Positions 24,914 to 33,046 of a stretch of 64,000 nt of DNA are shown here, piece by piece. The DNA comes from Flavobacterium sp. N2270. GTDB lineage: Bacteria > Bacteroidota > Bacteroidia > Flavobacteriales > Flavobacteriaceae. The position numbers and the translations under genes are program-made. Under the pieces are notes generated by a model that searched no databases, was not told the DNA's origin, and saw nothing but the letters and a program-made list of their open reading frames with translations. Each line of letters begins with the position of its first letter. Positions within the stretch are counted from its first letter, which is position 1. The stretch spans positions 2,666,001-2,730,000 of the forward strand of contig NZ_CP110005.1 of NCBI RefSeq assembly GCF_025947225.1, written 5' to 3'.

Positions 24914-24939
24914 AAAAAATGTTTTTTGTAATTATTAAA

Positions 24940-25005
24940 CAAAAATACCTTTTAGGCCTAGACCTTTTAAAAAAATGGTACGAAATGCAGAACTTTATAT
25001 ACGAA
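24940..25005 (-). promoter_or_regulatory. Putative LytTR-regulated promoter of LamG gene B
   Basis: On the plus strand, TACGAA at 24979-24984 is repeated at 25000-25005, exactly 21 bases apart, with GCAGAACTTT between them. The -7 element TATTTTTG (complement at 24940-24947) begins 31 bases beyond the site, and no -33 TTG is evident, as expected for an activator-dependent promoter. An identically spaced arrangement is upstream of the gene at 25891-26379. Paired direct repeats with a 21-base period are typical of LytTR regulators such as AgrA, and a LytTR gene is adjacent. Confidence 0.65.
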
Positions 25006-25063
25006 TGATGAAAAACGAACATTTTTAAATTGTTCTCTTATTTCCAAACTAACTTATTTAAAT

Positions 25064-25094
25064 AAAAAAGACTACCCTAATAGGTAGTCTTTTA
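25064..25094 (-). terminator. Terminator after the gene at 25111-25878
   Basis: Stem AAAAGACTACC / GGTAGTCTTTT with a CTAATA-type loop, bordered by A and T runs, 17 bases beyond the stop on the minus strand. Confidence 0.85.
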
Positions 25095-25110
25095 CTAAAA
25101 AATAAAATAT

Positions 25111-25878
25111 TTAGTTAGCAGGATAAACAGTTAGTGACCATCTTAGAACTGAAGGTTGTGAAATACTAAACACTTCTACTTCAACGCGACCGTCAATATT
25201 TGACCCGACATTATCATAATTATTATTATTTAAAGGACGAAGTACTGCATCTATGGCACCACCAGAGTATAATTGATATTCCACCACGTTTAATAGATAA
25301 TCTTGTGTATTACTATTCTGACTAAAAGCAACTGTTCCTCCTGAATTCCAAATTCCATTTGGTACTTGATCTATACTACAGCTCATTGTGCCAATACCTC
25401 TGTAACCATTTCCATAAACTATCTGATAAACTCCAGGGCCTGAAACATTAATAGATCCTGAAATAGTAGTTACATTTTCAACCTTTTTTGCTTGCAAAGC
25501 GTAAGGCACACTTAATAATTGACTTGTACCTGTAATAGTATAAGTTGCCCCTCCTGTAGGATCTACTTCAGTTTTAATGAAATAATTCCCAGTAGACCAA
25601 TTAATAGTGTTAAATGTTCCCGAAACTACAGTTCCACTACCAATTACAATACTTACTAATCCATTAGCATTTGTAGTTGGTGTTTGTGTTTCTACATAAA
25701 CCGCAGGTCCTGTTGAAGAACCTTGCAAAATAGATATTTGCATTCCTACTGCAGTTGATACGACTAAAGCATTAGACGTATTTCTTACTACTGCTTGATA
25801 ACTCATTTTTTCTGGAGTTTGTGCATAAGTACTAAATGAAACAATAAGTATTGTAATTAAAGTGTATATTTTTTTCAT
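25111..25878 (-). CDS. Secreted beta-rich protein, function unknown
   Basis: 255 residues with a signal peptide (MKKIYTLITILIVSFSTYAQ). It opens with TPEKMSYQAVVRNTSNALV, a form common at the N-terminus of exported Bacteroidota proteins that resemble tail-fibre or adhesin stems. About 60-130 contains SIVIGSGTVVSGTFNTINW and TSQLLSVPYALQAKKVE, a conserved junction in these proteins. The rest is Gly/Asn-rich beta sequence. No T9SS sorting domain is present. It starts 12 bases after the stop of the upstream T9SS protein gene, so the two form an operon behind the LytTR-type site at 26444-26470. It may be an extracellular structural component. Confidence 0.75.
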   Translation of the reverse strand: MKKIYTLITILIVSFSTYAQTPEKMSYQAVVRNTSNALVVSTAVGMQISILQGSSTGPAVYVETQTPTTNANGLVSIVIGSGTVVSGTFNTINWSTGNYFIKTEVDPTGGATYTITGTSQLLSVPYALQAKKVENVTTISGSINVSGPGVYQIVYGNGYRGIGTMSCSIDQVPNGIWNSGGTVAFSQNSNTQDYLLNVVEYQLYSGGAIDAVLRPLNNNNYDNVGSNIDGRVEVEVFSISQPSVLRWSLTVYPAN

Positions 25879-25890
25879 AATTATTTTGTT

Positions 25891-26379
25891 TTATTTTTTA
25901 ATAATTTTAAAAGTTTTAACTTCTTTATTTTTGTTTGTAATTTGTAAAAAATAGATGGCAGAAGGCAGGTCTGAAACAACAATGCTTGTTTCATTTTCAA
26001 TATTTTTTTTAGATTTTAAAACTTTACCTGTTACATCTATAATTGCGTAATCTAATTCTAATCCATTACTATTAGACATGTTTATTGTTAACACATCAGT
26101 TGAAGGATTTGGATAAACAATTAAGTCATTTATTAATTCTGAAAAATCTTCAGAAGCTAATACTTCAGAAATTTCATAAGGTTGTTGAACTCCTTGACTC
26201 ACAGAACCATTTGAACCTGTATTGGTAGTGTACACTATTTGTCCAACTGAGTAAGCTACAGATCCGTTTGAACCTATTAGATCTCCTCCAGATGAAGTAG
26301 GAGATTGTTGTGAATAACAATTGGACATACCTAAGTAGAAGACAATTGTTAAAAAAGATAATAGTTTTTTTGTTTTCAT
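25891..26379 (-). CDS. Small T9SS-sorted secreted protein
   Basis: About 162 residues from the ATG at 26379, chosen because it starts a signal peptide (MKTKKLLSFLTIVFYLGMS); an ATG 51 bases upstream would precede it with unrelated sequence and overlap the -7 element. The middle has GGDLIGSNGSVAYSVGQIVY, a motif frequent in T9SS cargo. The last 80 residues are a type A sorting domain (VYPNPSTDVLTI, then IYFLQITNKNKEVKTFKIIKK without its final residue). It is the first gene of a two-gene operon and the nearest target to the LytTR regulator. Confidence 0.85.
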   Translation of the reverse strand: MKTKKLLSFLTIVFYLGMSNCYSQQSPTSSGGDLIGSNGSVAYSVGQIVYTTNTGSNGSVSQGVQQPYEISEVLASEDFSELINDLIVYPNPSTDVLTINMSNSNGLELDYAIIDVTGKVLKSKKNIENETSIVVSDLPSAIYFLQITNKNKEVKTFKIIKK

Positions 26380-26404
26380 AAAAATAATTTTACAGATAGT
26401 GAAA

Positions 26405-26470
26405 CAAAAATATATTATCAAGTAATACAACCTTAAAAATTGGTACGAACTGCAGAACTTTGTATACGAA
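26405..26470 (-). promoter_or_regulatory. Putative LytTR-regulated promoter of the T9SS gene operon
   Basis: TACGAA at 26444-26449 and 26465-26470, 21 bases apart, with GCAGAACTTT between. The -7 element TATTTTTG (complement at 26405-26412) is 31 bases from the site, exactly as at 24940-25005. The distance from site to start codon is 65 bases here and 66 there. The site lies 6 bases beyond the stop of the LytTR regulator gene. Confidence 0.65.
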
Positions 26471-26476
26471 TGGACG

Positions 26477-27127
26477 CTACAAGTTTAAATTAAGGTTTCT
26501 AGAGACGGGAATTTCAAAAGAATTGATAACAACTGAACTGTTTTTTTTTTCGGTAATTTTGCTAATATTTACAATGTAAGAACGATGTACTTTGCAGAAC
26601 ATTTTTAAGTCTAATTTTTCCATAAAATCATCTAAACTATTACGAATAGTAATTTTTTTATTTAATGTATGAATGTCAAGATAGTTTTTATCACTTTTTA
26701 TATAAAATATATCTTCAAATTTTACTTTAATATCTTTATAACCATCTTTAACCACAACATAAGTAGGTTTTAAATTAATAGTTACTAAAGTAACTGCTGC
26801 TAATAAATCGATACTTTTTACCGGTTTTGATAAATAGGAAATAGGGTTTATAGAAAGTGCTTTTTGTAAAGTTTCTAACTCAGTTTGACCCGTAATGAAA
26901 ATAATTTTTGCTTTTTTAACGTGTTCTTCTGCCCATTTTATGCCTGTATCTTTCCCTTCAACATTAATATCTAACAAAACTATATCTGGATCAAATAAGT
27001 TTAATTTTTCAACGGCTTGATTAATTTTAAAAGCCATTTCAATATTAAAAAAACCGTTATCGTTTAAAATATTTTTAATATGATTTGCTATTAAAACTTG
27101 ATCTTCTACAATTAATATTTTAGGCAT
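26477..27127 (-). CDS. LytTR-family response regulator
   Basis: About 216 residues from the ATG at 27127 (MPKILIVEDQVLIA), preferred over an upstream ATG at 27166 that would lie deeper inside the kinase gene. A receiver domain (1-120) has the phosphoacceptor D53 in VLLDINVEG and the acidic pair E8-D9. The C-terminal half is a LytTR DNA-binding domain (about 120-216) with DIFYIKSDKNYLDI and FCKVHRSYIVNI. It overlaps the histidine kinase gene by 8 bases, so it is its cognate partner. Two 21-base-period direct repeats in this locus are candidate binding sites. Confidence 0.92.
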   Translation of the reverse strand: MPKILIVEDQVLIANHIKNILNDNGFFNIEMAFKINQAVEKLNLFDPDIVLLDINVEGKDTGIKWAEEHVKKAKIIFITGQTELETLQKALSINPISYLSKPVKSIDLLAAVTLVTINLKPTYVVVKDGYKDIKVKFEDIFYIKSDKNYLDIHTLNKKITIRNSLDDFMEKLDLKMFCKVHRSYIVNISKITEKKNSSVVINSFEIPVSRNLNLNL

Positions 27128-28823
27128 TTTGTGAATGATTTTTGGTAAAACTAAAATGAAACCCATTATCTGTATTTATAGTAGGTTCTACTTCTAGTTG
27201 CAAACATAATTGTTCAGCAAGAACAGGTTTAATTATTTTATTTTTACTGTTTTCGCCATTATCGACATACGTAAAAACAAGTACGTTGTTTTTTTTAATT
27301 ACTGAAAAACTAATGTTTTTTTCTTGTAGAGAATTAAAAGCATATTTTAAAGAATTAATGTATAGTTCGGTAATTAATAATCCCAAATATAAAGCAGTAT
27401 CAGAATCTATTTTAACTTCTTCTATGGTTGCTGTTAAATTTATACTTTCTTCTAAAGTCAATTCTTCAAAGTTGTTTTTAATATCCATTAAATATTCCTG
27501 AAGATTAATTGTACTTACATTATTTGTTACATATAAATGTCTGTGTAATGCTGCAATAGCTTCTACCTTTGATAGTAAACGAGTAAATTCAGTTTTTTCA
27601 CTCTCGCTTTTGTTTTTTCTAATCCTACTTTCGATTAATAAAGAAATAAGTTGCAAATTATTATTTACCCTGTGATTAGTTTCACTTACTAAAAATTCAT
27701 TTTGCTTAGATAAAAACTGAAGTTTTTTGTTATTTTGCTTCGTTTTGTTTAAAAAAAAAGCAATTAATAGTGTGCCTAGAATTGCTAAAACAAATAAACC
27801 TGAAATAAGTAAAAACTTAGCTCTTGTTGTAATTAATTCTTTATTCTTGTTTTTAATTTCTAGGTTATTAATTTTTATTTGTTTGTCTTTTTCAGAAAGT
27901 TTATATTTTTCTTCTAGTTCAAATAAAAACTTATCGTGTTCATATTTATAGTATTTTTCTGTTAATTCTGTTCTTATTATAGAGAATTCGTAAGCCTTTT
28001 CTATGTTCCCTAATTCCTTGTAAATATTTCTAATATTGTCTGTAAATATCATTTGACCAAAAAATATATTGTTTTTTTTGGCAAACTCTAAAGCGATGAA
28101 ACATTCAGATAATGCTTTTTCCAATTGATTATCTTTAATTAACAGCCGAGTGTAATTAATTTGAGCGTCTACTTTTTGTTGTACAAGTCTATTTTTGTTG
28201 GAATAATCTATTAAGTATTCAATATACCTAATTGCTTTTTTATATTCTTTAAGTTCTTCAAGAACTCCCGATATTTCAAGTGTTGCAGAAAAAACTCCGT
28301 CTTTATATTTTGCTTTCTTAGAAAATTTAAGCGCTTTATTAGCATAAGAAAGAGTTGAATCTGGTATTCTGAAGTATTCTGAAAACAAAGCTGCTTTTCG
28401 ACTATAAAATTGAGCTACATCTCTATCACTAATTTTATTAAAATTCAGTAATTTATCTGCACTATTAAGTTCTTTAACTGCTTCCTTAAACAAAGTTCTT
28501 TTTCTATAAAACTCTGCCATTTTAACATGATATAAAAAATATAGTTGTTTATTATTCAGCGTTTTAATTATTGAATAAGCCTTTAAATAATAGTTATTAG
28601 ATAAGTTATAATTTAATTTAAGTTTATAAGCATCGGCTAATCCTAAAAGAATATAAGTTTTTTGCTCTTGATTTTTTGTTGTTTTTAGATTTTTATTAAA
28701 ATAAGTAATAGCCTCTTCAAGTTTATTTTCATTAATTAGTTTTTTGCCAATATTAAAAATAGAATCGTTTTGGGCAACCGACCATTGGAATATAACTAGA
28801 AAAAAAAGTATATATGATTTCAT
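27120..28823 (-). CDS. TPR-containing sensor histidine kinase (HisKA_2 type)
   Basis: 567 residues. A signal peptide (MKSYILFFLVIFQWSVAQ) is followed by TPR-like helices in the periplasm (about 25-315). Then come a coiled segment, one membrane helix (about 337-360), and a cytoplasmic kinase domain with the HisKA_2 phosphoacceptor region ETNHRVNNNLQLISLLIES and an ATPase N-box ELYINSLKYAF. The G1 box VDNGENS is present, but the C-terminal ATPase part is short. It adjoins the upstream gene directly and overlaps the LytTR regulator by 8 bases. The signal is unknown; TPR sensors of this layout probably detect a protein partner. Confidence 0.9.
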   Translation of the reverse strand: MKSYILFFLVIFQWSVAQNDSIFNIGKKLINENKLEEAITYFNKNLKTTKNQEQKTYILLGLADAYKLKLNYNLSNNYYLKAYSIIKTLNNKQLYFLYHVKMAEFYRKRTLFKEAVKELNSADKLLNFNKISDRDVAQFYSRKAALFSEYFRIPDSTLSYANKALKFSKKAKYKDGVFSATLEISGVLEELKEYKKAIRYIEYLIDYSNKNRLVQQKVDAQINYTRLLIKDNQLEKALSECFIALEFAKKNNIFFGQMIFTDNIRNIYKELGNIEKAYEFSIIRTELTEKYYKYEHDKFLFELEEKYKLSEKDKQIKINNLEIKNKNKELITTRAKFLLISGLFVLAILGTLLIAFFLNKTKQNNKKLQFLSKQNEFLVSETNHRVNNNLQLISLLIESRIRKNKSESEKTEFTRLLSKVEAIAALHRHLYVTNNVSTINLQEYLMDIKNNFEELTLEESINLTATIEEVKIDSDTALYLGLLITELYINSLKYAFNSLQEKNISFSVIKKNNVLVFTYVDNGENSKNKIIKPVLAEQLCLQLEVEPTINTDNGFHFSFTKNHSQNA

Positions 28824-30095
28824 TTAAGTTTTCAATTTCTTTTTCCTAGCTGCAGGAAATAATACATTATTCAAAATTAATCGATATCCTGGAGAGTTTG
28901 GGTGTAAATCTAAAACAGTTGGAGCATCACCTACTCTATGTTGATAATCTTCTGGATCGTGACCACCATAAAAAGTAAACATTCCTTTTCCTTTGGTTCC
29001 GTGAATATAACGTGCTTCACCGTTTATTTTATTCTCACCTAATAATAAAACATTCGATTTTATTTTATCAGCAGCAAAGGCAGTAGTTTGTCCCATAAAT
29101 CCTTTTACCAATTGCGTGTGGTTTTGGCATAGCATGGTAGGAATTGGGTCCCATTTTGCAGAAAAATCCATCAACGAAAAATAATCTTGTTCCATTTTAA
29201 TAATTCCTTTCTGTCTATCATTTGTAGTATCAATATCAGAAAATTCATAAACCATTGGATTTCTTTCCAAATTAAAATCTTTAAAAGCAAATGAATTTCT
29301 ATAATCTATAAGTGATTGATAGTTTGCATCACTATCATCGCCATCAAACATTGGTTCACAAATGTCAATTCCTTCTGCTGATAAAGCTATATCAAAACTA
29401 TCAGTTGCAGAACACATAGCAAACATAAATCCGCCACCAATAACGTAATCTCTAATTTTTGAAGCAACCGCAAGTTTTTCTTCTGAAACTTTATTATAAC
29501 CAAGCTTCTTAGCTAAATTTTCAGCATCTTTTTTTTGCTCAATATACCATGGAGCATTTCTATAAGCTCCAAAAAATTTACCATATTGACCTGTAAAATC
29601 TTCATGATGTAAATGCAACCAATCGTATAAAATTAATTGATCTGATAAAACTTCTTCGTCATAAATTTCGGTATACGGAATTTCAGCATAAGTAAGAACC
29701 ATGGTAACGGCATCATCCCAAGGTTGCTTTCCTTTTGGTGTATAAACCGCAATTTTGGGAGCTTTTTCTAAAACGACCGTTTCCATATTTTGAGAAGGAC
29801 TGCTTATTTCTTCCAAAATTACATTCATTTTACTATCTGAAAATATTTCAAATGTAACTCCACGTATTTGACATTCTTTTCTAACTTCATCCGTATCTGG
29901 TAAAAGAAAAGAACCGCCTCGATAATTTAACAACCAACTTACTTTGTATTGTTTTTCTAAAGCCCAATAGGTAATCCCATAAGCTTTTAAGTGATTCTGT
30001 TGCCCATCTGCTTCCATAGGGAGCAAAACAAAGGAAGCAAAAACAGATGTTTGAAAAAACACAGTTAATAATATTGTATATATAATTGCTTTCAT
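28824..30095 (-). CDS. Secreted conserved protein, often labelled asparagine synthetase B
   Basis: 423 residues with a signal peptide (MKAIIYTILLTVFFQTSVFA). The sequence matches a family conserved in Flavobacteriaceae that carries the name asparagine synthetase B in many annotations, but no AsnB glutaminase or synthetase motifs are visible and export argues against that role. A glutamine-amidotransferase-like fold is possible: KIAVYTPKGKQPWDDAVTMV near 115-134, IGGGFMFAMCSATDSFD near 215-231 with a Cys in the nucleophile-elbow position, and a late His (FYGGHDPEDY). Its stop abuts the histidine kinase start, so it is the first gene of that operon and could supply or process a signal. Confidence 0.7.
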   Translation of the reverse strand: MKAIIYTILLTVFFQTSVFASFVLLPMEADGQQNHLKAYGITYWALEKQYKVSWLLNYRGGSFLLPDTDEVRKECQIRGVTFEIFSDSKMNVILEEISSPSQNMETVVLEKAPKIAVYTPKGKQPWDDAVTMVLTYAEIPYTEIYDEEVLSDQLILYDWLHLHHEDFTGQYGKFFGAYRNAPWYIEQKKDAENLAKKLGYNKVSEEKLAVASKIRDYVIGGGFMFAMCSATDSFDIALSAEGIDICEPMFDGDDSDANYQSLIDYRNSFAFKDFNLERNPMVYEFSDIDTTNDRQKGIIKMEQDYFSLMDFSAKWDPIPTMLCQNHTQLVKGFMGQTTAFAADKIKSNVLLLGENKINGEARYIHGTKGKGMFTFYGGHDPEDYQHRVGDAPTVLDLHPNSPGYRLILNNVLFPAARKKKLKT

Positions 30096-30158
30096 ATTCT
30101 AATTATTAAAATCGAAGATAAGTCTTTTAAGAAGAATATTCAAAAGAGTTTAACTATA

Positions 30159-30180
30159 CCCGTATAAATACCTGTTTTTA
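30159..30180. promoter_or_regulatory. Putative regulator site, GTAT-AA-ATAC motif
   Basis: CCCGTATAAATACCTG followed by a T-run. The inverse of the same motif lies at 33047-33068 upstream of the 104-aa gene that opens the second two-component operon. The core GTAT-WW-ATAC is palindromic. Here it sits between two divergent genes, 64 bases from the start at 30095 and 72 bases before the small gene at 30253. Control by the NarL-type regulator at 30384-31061 is a guess from proximity. Confidence 0.45.
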
Positions 30181-30252
30181 AAATTGAGAAAATCTACGCA
30201 TAAAACAACAGATTTTATAAAATACATTTGAAGTATATATAAATAAATAATT

Positions 30253-30381
30253 ATGAATACTATTTATAACAAATTATTTGAGTCAAAAGACATGAAAGTA
30301 GTTAGAAAAATAGGTTTAGTTCTCTTAATATCAACAATAGTTTTATACTTATTGCTGATTATAGAGTTATGGAAATCATAA
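30253..30381 (+). CDS. Small membrane protein, 42 residues
   Basis: Open frame starting MNTIYNKLFESKDMKVVRK and continuing into one hydrophobic helix (IGLVLLISTIVLYLLLIIEL), ending in WKS. TACATTTG at 30223-30230 provides a -7 element 22 bases before the ATG, and the GTAT-WW-ATAC motif is 72 bases upstream. It is the only plus-strand gene in this stretch and converges on the NarL-type regulator, the two stops being separated by two bases within one hairpin. Single-pass, N-in orientation is likely. No known family is recognised. A chance frame cannot be ruled out. Confidence 0.5.
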   Translation: MNTIYNKLFESKDMKVVRKIGLVLLISTIVLYLLLIIELWKS

Positions 30382-30387
30382 CTCTAT
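30361..30387. terminator. Hairpin covering both convergent stop codons
   Basis: A perfect 11-bp stem, ATAGAGTTATG / CATAACTCTAT with loop GAAAT, contains the stop of the small plus-strand gene (30379-30381) and the stop of the minus-strand regulator (30384-30386). There is no clear T-run, so it may act as an mRNA end stabiliser as much as a terminator. Confidence 0.6.
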
Positions 30388-31061
30388 ATACTATCTTCGT
30401 TAATTTGAATAATTTTATTTTGAATTGCAAAAACTACTAATCCAGCCATATTTTTAGATTCGGTCTTAATTAGTAAGTTATTTCTATGTCCATCAACAGT
30501 TCTAGGACTAATAAATAATTTTTCAGCAATCTCTGCAGTACTCAACTGATTACAAATTAAAGATAAAACTTCTTTTTCTCTATTGGTAAGAAAATCTTCA
30601 TCTAAATTACTTTTGGTATTTTGTGAAGAAGAAATTATATCTTGATGGATAACCTTCATTACATTTTCATTATAATAAAAGCCCTTATCAAAAACCTCAT
30701 TAATTGTAAAAATCATTTCTTTAGGAGAAGCATTTTTAACTAAATATGACGAAGCTCCAACATTAATCATATTAGCAATAAATGATTGTGTATTATAGCT
30801 TGTTAATGCGATTGTTTTAATATTTGGAAATTTTTTATGAATTATTTTAGTAGCCTCAACGCCATTTAGTAATGGCATTTTTAAATCCATTAAAATAATA
30901 TCTGGGTAATTATTACTAGTATTTAAATACTCAATTAGATCTTCACCGTTTGAAGCTTCAAAAATTATTTCAAAGTTAGGCTCTCTTTGTAAAAGAAACA
31001 AAATACCTTTTCTAAATAATTCTTCGTCGTCTGATAATATAATTTTTATTTTATCTGTCAT
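30384..31061 (-). CDS. NarL/LuxR-family response regulator
   Basis: 225 residues. Receiver domain (about 4-120) with the acidic pair D11-D12 and phosphoacceptor D59 in ILMDLKMP, then a LuxR-type helix-turn-helix (about 155-215) with LTNREKEVLSLICNQ and STAEIAEKLFISPRTVDGHR. It follows the histidine kinase by two bases and ends a five-gene operon starting at 32967. Its likely partner is the HisKA_3 kinase. Target genes are unknown; the motif at 33047 and 30159 is a candidate binding site. Confidence 0.92.
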   Translation of the reverse strand: MTDKIKIILSDDEELFRKGILFLLQREPNFEIIFEASNGEDLIEYLNTSNNYPDIILMDLKMPLLNGVEATKIIHKKFPNIKTIALTSYNTQSFIANMINVGASSYLVKNASPKEMIFTINEVFDKGFYYNENVMKVIHQDIISSSQNTKSNLDEDFLTNREKEVLSLICNQLSTAEIAEKLFISPRTVDGHRNNLLIKTESKNMAGLVVFAIQNKIIQINEDSI

Positions 31062-31063
31062 TC

Positions 31064-31852
31064 TTAATAGTTAATTATTACTGTAATTCCATTTCCTATA
31101 CTAGAATTACACTTAATACTTCCATTAATAAAATCAACTCTACTTTCTATATTTCTTAAACCTAATCCTTTTTTAAAAGAACCATTTTTCATATCAAATC
31201 CTAAACCGTTATCTTTAAAAATCATTTCAGTTTGGGTTTTTACTTTTTTAAAGCTAATAGAAATTTCTGTTGGTTTACCGTGTTTAATTGAATTATTTAG
31301 TAATTCTTGTAAAATTCTAAAGATATGCAATTGAGAGTTAAAATCTAAATTCTCAAATGAAACTAAATTCTCATAATTAACTTTAGCAACCTTAGTACTA
31401 TTGTAATCGGCAACTAGTTCTTGAATACCAGAGTTTAAACCAAATTTTTCTAAAACAGGAGGTAATAAATCATGTGCAATTCTTCTTGAGTTTTCTAGTG
31501 CTTTGCTTGTTAGTTGAACGATATTTCCAACAATTTCTTGTTGCTCTTCAAAAGACAAATTGGGTGTAGTTAATAAATGACTGTTTAAAGAAACAACATT
31601 TAATTTTGAACTAATATCATCATGCAAATCTTGAGCAATTCGTTTTCGTTCTTCTTCTTGAGTAAAAACTACAGCTCTTAACATTTCGTTTTGATGAGTT
31701 ATTTCTAAATCTTTTTTAGCAAGTTTCTGTTTAATAATTTTCTTTCTGGAGAAATAAAAGAAAACAATAAATATTATACTTGCCATTAAAAAAGAAAGTA
31801 CTAAACTAACAATTAGTCTGTTTATTTCTAAAATTTCATTAGGATTATCCAT
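31064..31852 (-). CDS. Sensor histidine kinase (HisKA_3 type)
   Basis: 262 residues with a short N-terminus, one membrane helix (about 13-34), and a cytoplasmic kinase with the HisKA_3 phosphoacceptor H77 in RKRIAQDLHDDISSKLN. The ATPase domain has the N-box ILQELLNNSIKHG and the G boxes DNGLGFD and GLGLRNIESR. There is no sensory domain of its own. Sensing may come from the multipass membrane protein, the 42-aa membrane protein or the 104-aa protein in the same operon. Confidence 0.92.
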   Translation of the reverse strand: MDNPNEILEINRLIVSLVLSFLMASIIFIVFFYFSRKKIIKQKLAKKDLEITHQNEMLRAVVFTQEEERKRIAQDLHDDISSKLNVVSLNSHLLTTPNLSFEEQQEIVGNIVQLTSKALENSRRIAHDLLPPVLEKFGLNSGIQELVADYNSTKVAKVNYENLVSFENLDFNSQLHIFRILQELLNNSIKHGKPTEISISFKKVKTQTEMIFKDNGLGFDMKNGSFKKGLGLRNIESRVDFINGSIKCNSSIGNGITVIINY

Positions 31853-31865
31853 TTGTAATATAAAT

Positions 31866-31994
31866 TTACTTGTTCAATTTTTTTCTAACAAAATTAAAGT
31901 TCCAAATAATTAGTAAAGCAACAACAATAGAAAAAACAGTAGTAAAAATTACAATTTTATACAAATCTAATATGGAAATATCTAAAAATATCAT
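31866..31994 (-). CDS. Small membrane protein, 42 residues, coupled to the kinase operon
   Basis: The frame reads MIFLDISILDLYKIVIFTT and on through VFSIVVALLIIW to a basic tail NFNFVRKKLNK. It is one hydrophobic helix with a positive C-terminal end. Its ATG overlaps the TGA of the upstream membrane-protein gene as ATGA (31991-31994), the classic layout for translational coupling, and it ends 14 bases before the kinase start. The overlap makes it more credible than a random frame of this size. It may be a small partner subunit of the sensor kinase. No family is recognised. Confidence 0.6.
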   Translation of the reverse strand: MIFLDISILDLYKIVIFTTVFSIVVALLIIWNFNFVRKKLNK

Positions 31995-32650
31995 ATTGTA
32001 TTATTTGCTGTACCTTTAATAGTTTTGTAACCTTCAATAAAAATCATCAATAAATAAAAAAGATACAATGTAATATTTATATGAACTACGTTTAAGAAAT
32101 GATTAAGTGGATTATCTTTAACAATTAAAACATTTCCTGAAAGAAAAATAATTGTACTACCTAATAAATAAACCAAAATTCCTGAATTAATAAAATAAAA
32201 TTTTTTATCTGAACTTAACATATTGTAAAAATGAAAAGTTGCATATATTATTAAAGTGAATGAAGTTATAAAAACTTCAATTATATTAAATTTATAAATT
32301 AATTCTGGATGTAAATAATAATGTATTCCTAAAAAAACAGGAATTATTAGTAATGAAATTTGTATTATTTTTCGTTGAATATTTACATTTATTAACTCTA
32401 AATAAAACAAACTCAGTAACAAAAATTGGAAAATAAAATAATAGTGAGACATTACTATGTTTTCAAAGCCATTATAAATCATGACTTTAGAAATAATTTC
32501 TCCAATTAAAACAACAAATAAATAAATTGCATAAATTTTAAATACTCTTCCTTTTTTAAATAAAAAAAGGAAGAACATTAACATATTCACAGCTAAAATT
32601 AAACCTGCGAAACCTGAAAAATATTTAAAAAATGATGCTAGAATGAACAA
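31991..32650 (-). CDS. Multipass membrane protein, function unknown
   Basis: 219 residues, mostly hydrophobic, with about six or seven membrane helices. There is no signal peptide and no recognisable enzyme motif. It starts two bases after the 104-aa gene and overlaps the 42-aa gene as ATGA, in an operon ending with a histidine kinase and NarL-type regulator. Since the kinase has only one helix and no sensor domain, this protein is the most likely input module. That role is inferred from context only. Confidence 0.7.
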   Translation of the reverse strand: MFILASFFKYFSGFAGLILAVNMLMFFLFLFKKGRVFKIYAIYLFVVLIGEIISKVMIYNGFENIVMSHYYFIFQFLLLSLFYLELINVNIQRKIIQISLLIIPVFLGIHYYLHPELIYKFNIIEVFITSFTLIIYATFHFYNMLSSDKKFYFINSGILVYLLGSTIIFLSGNVLIVKDNPLNHFLNVVHINITLYLFYLLMIFIEGYKTIKGTANNTI

Positions 32651-32652
32651 TG

Positions 32653-32967
32653 TTATTTTAAATTAAAAAGTGGACTATTAATATCACATTTTTCAGGACA
32701 AGGTTGTGTAAAATCGTAAATAAATTGCCCTTTTGCTTCATTAATTAAATCGTTTCCATTATCATCTACACCAACCAACATAAGCTTCTGTTCATTATTT
32801 CCATCAATTCCTACATAAGCTCTAACATCTTGAACTCCTTCCTCGGCTAAAAGTTGAGTAAGATCTACATTTGGAATTAAAAATGCTTTTACTGTATTAT
32901 TAGGATTTGATCTCCAAGCAGCAGCCCATTCTTGAGCTTGTTGTAATGTAATAGTGTTTTTTGCCAT
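32653..32967 (-). CDS. Small cytoplasmic protein with C-terminal CPxxC, function unknown
   Basis: 104 residues with no signal peptide. It begins with a helical segment (AKNTITLQQAQEWAAAWRSN), followed by a mixed alpha/beta part (NVDLTQLLAEEGVQDVRAYV, KLMLVGVDDNGNDLI). The C-terminus has IYDFTQPCPEKCDINSPLF, with a CPxxC pair that could bind metal or form a disulfide. Similar small proteins occur in other Flavobacteriaceae, to my knowledge without an assigned function. It is the first gene of the operon with the membrane proteins, kinase and regulator, and has the GTAT-WW-ATAC motif 80 bases upstream. Confidence 0.75.
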   Translation of the reverse strand: MAKNTITLQQAQEWAAAWRSNPNNTVKAFLIPNVDLTQLLAEEGVQDVRAYVGIDGNNEQKLMLVGVDDNGNDLINEAKGQFIYDFTQPCPEKCDINSPLFNLK

Positions 32968-33046
32968 TTTAAAATAGTTTGTTTAGTTAAAAGTATAAAT
33001 TTTACATAAAAATATACTTTAAAACTTAAACCAAAAAATTAATTGC

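Larger units (their letters stand above)
22288..24920. repeat. Tandem direct duplication, second copy (first copy about 19497..22150)
   Basis: The region starting AACTTATTGTTTCCAATTTGG at 22290 repeats the region starting at 19499, giving an offset of 2791 at the left edge. It covers the terminator, the inverted repeat and a LamG gene. Identity is almost complete over the N-terminal half of the two proteins and over the downstream DNA, lower over the C-terminal sorting domain, and very low over the second LamG domain. The duplicated block begins within the promoter region of glsA. Confidence 0.88.

Noticed and set aside
28824..30095. Asparagine synthetase B as the product name
   Set aside because: The protein is exported and shows none of the AsnB motifs (no N-terminal catalytic Cys, no ATP pyrophosphatase SGGxDS).
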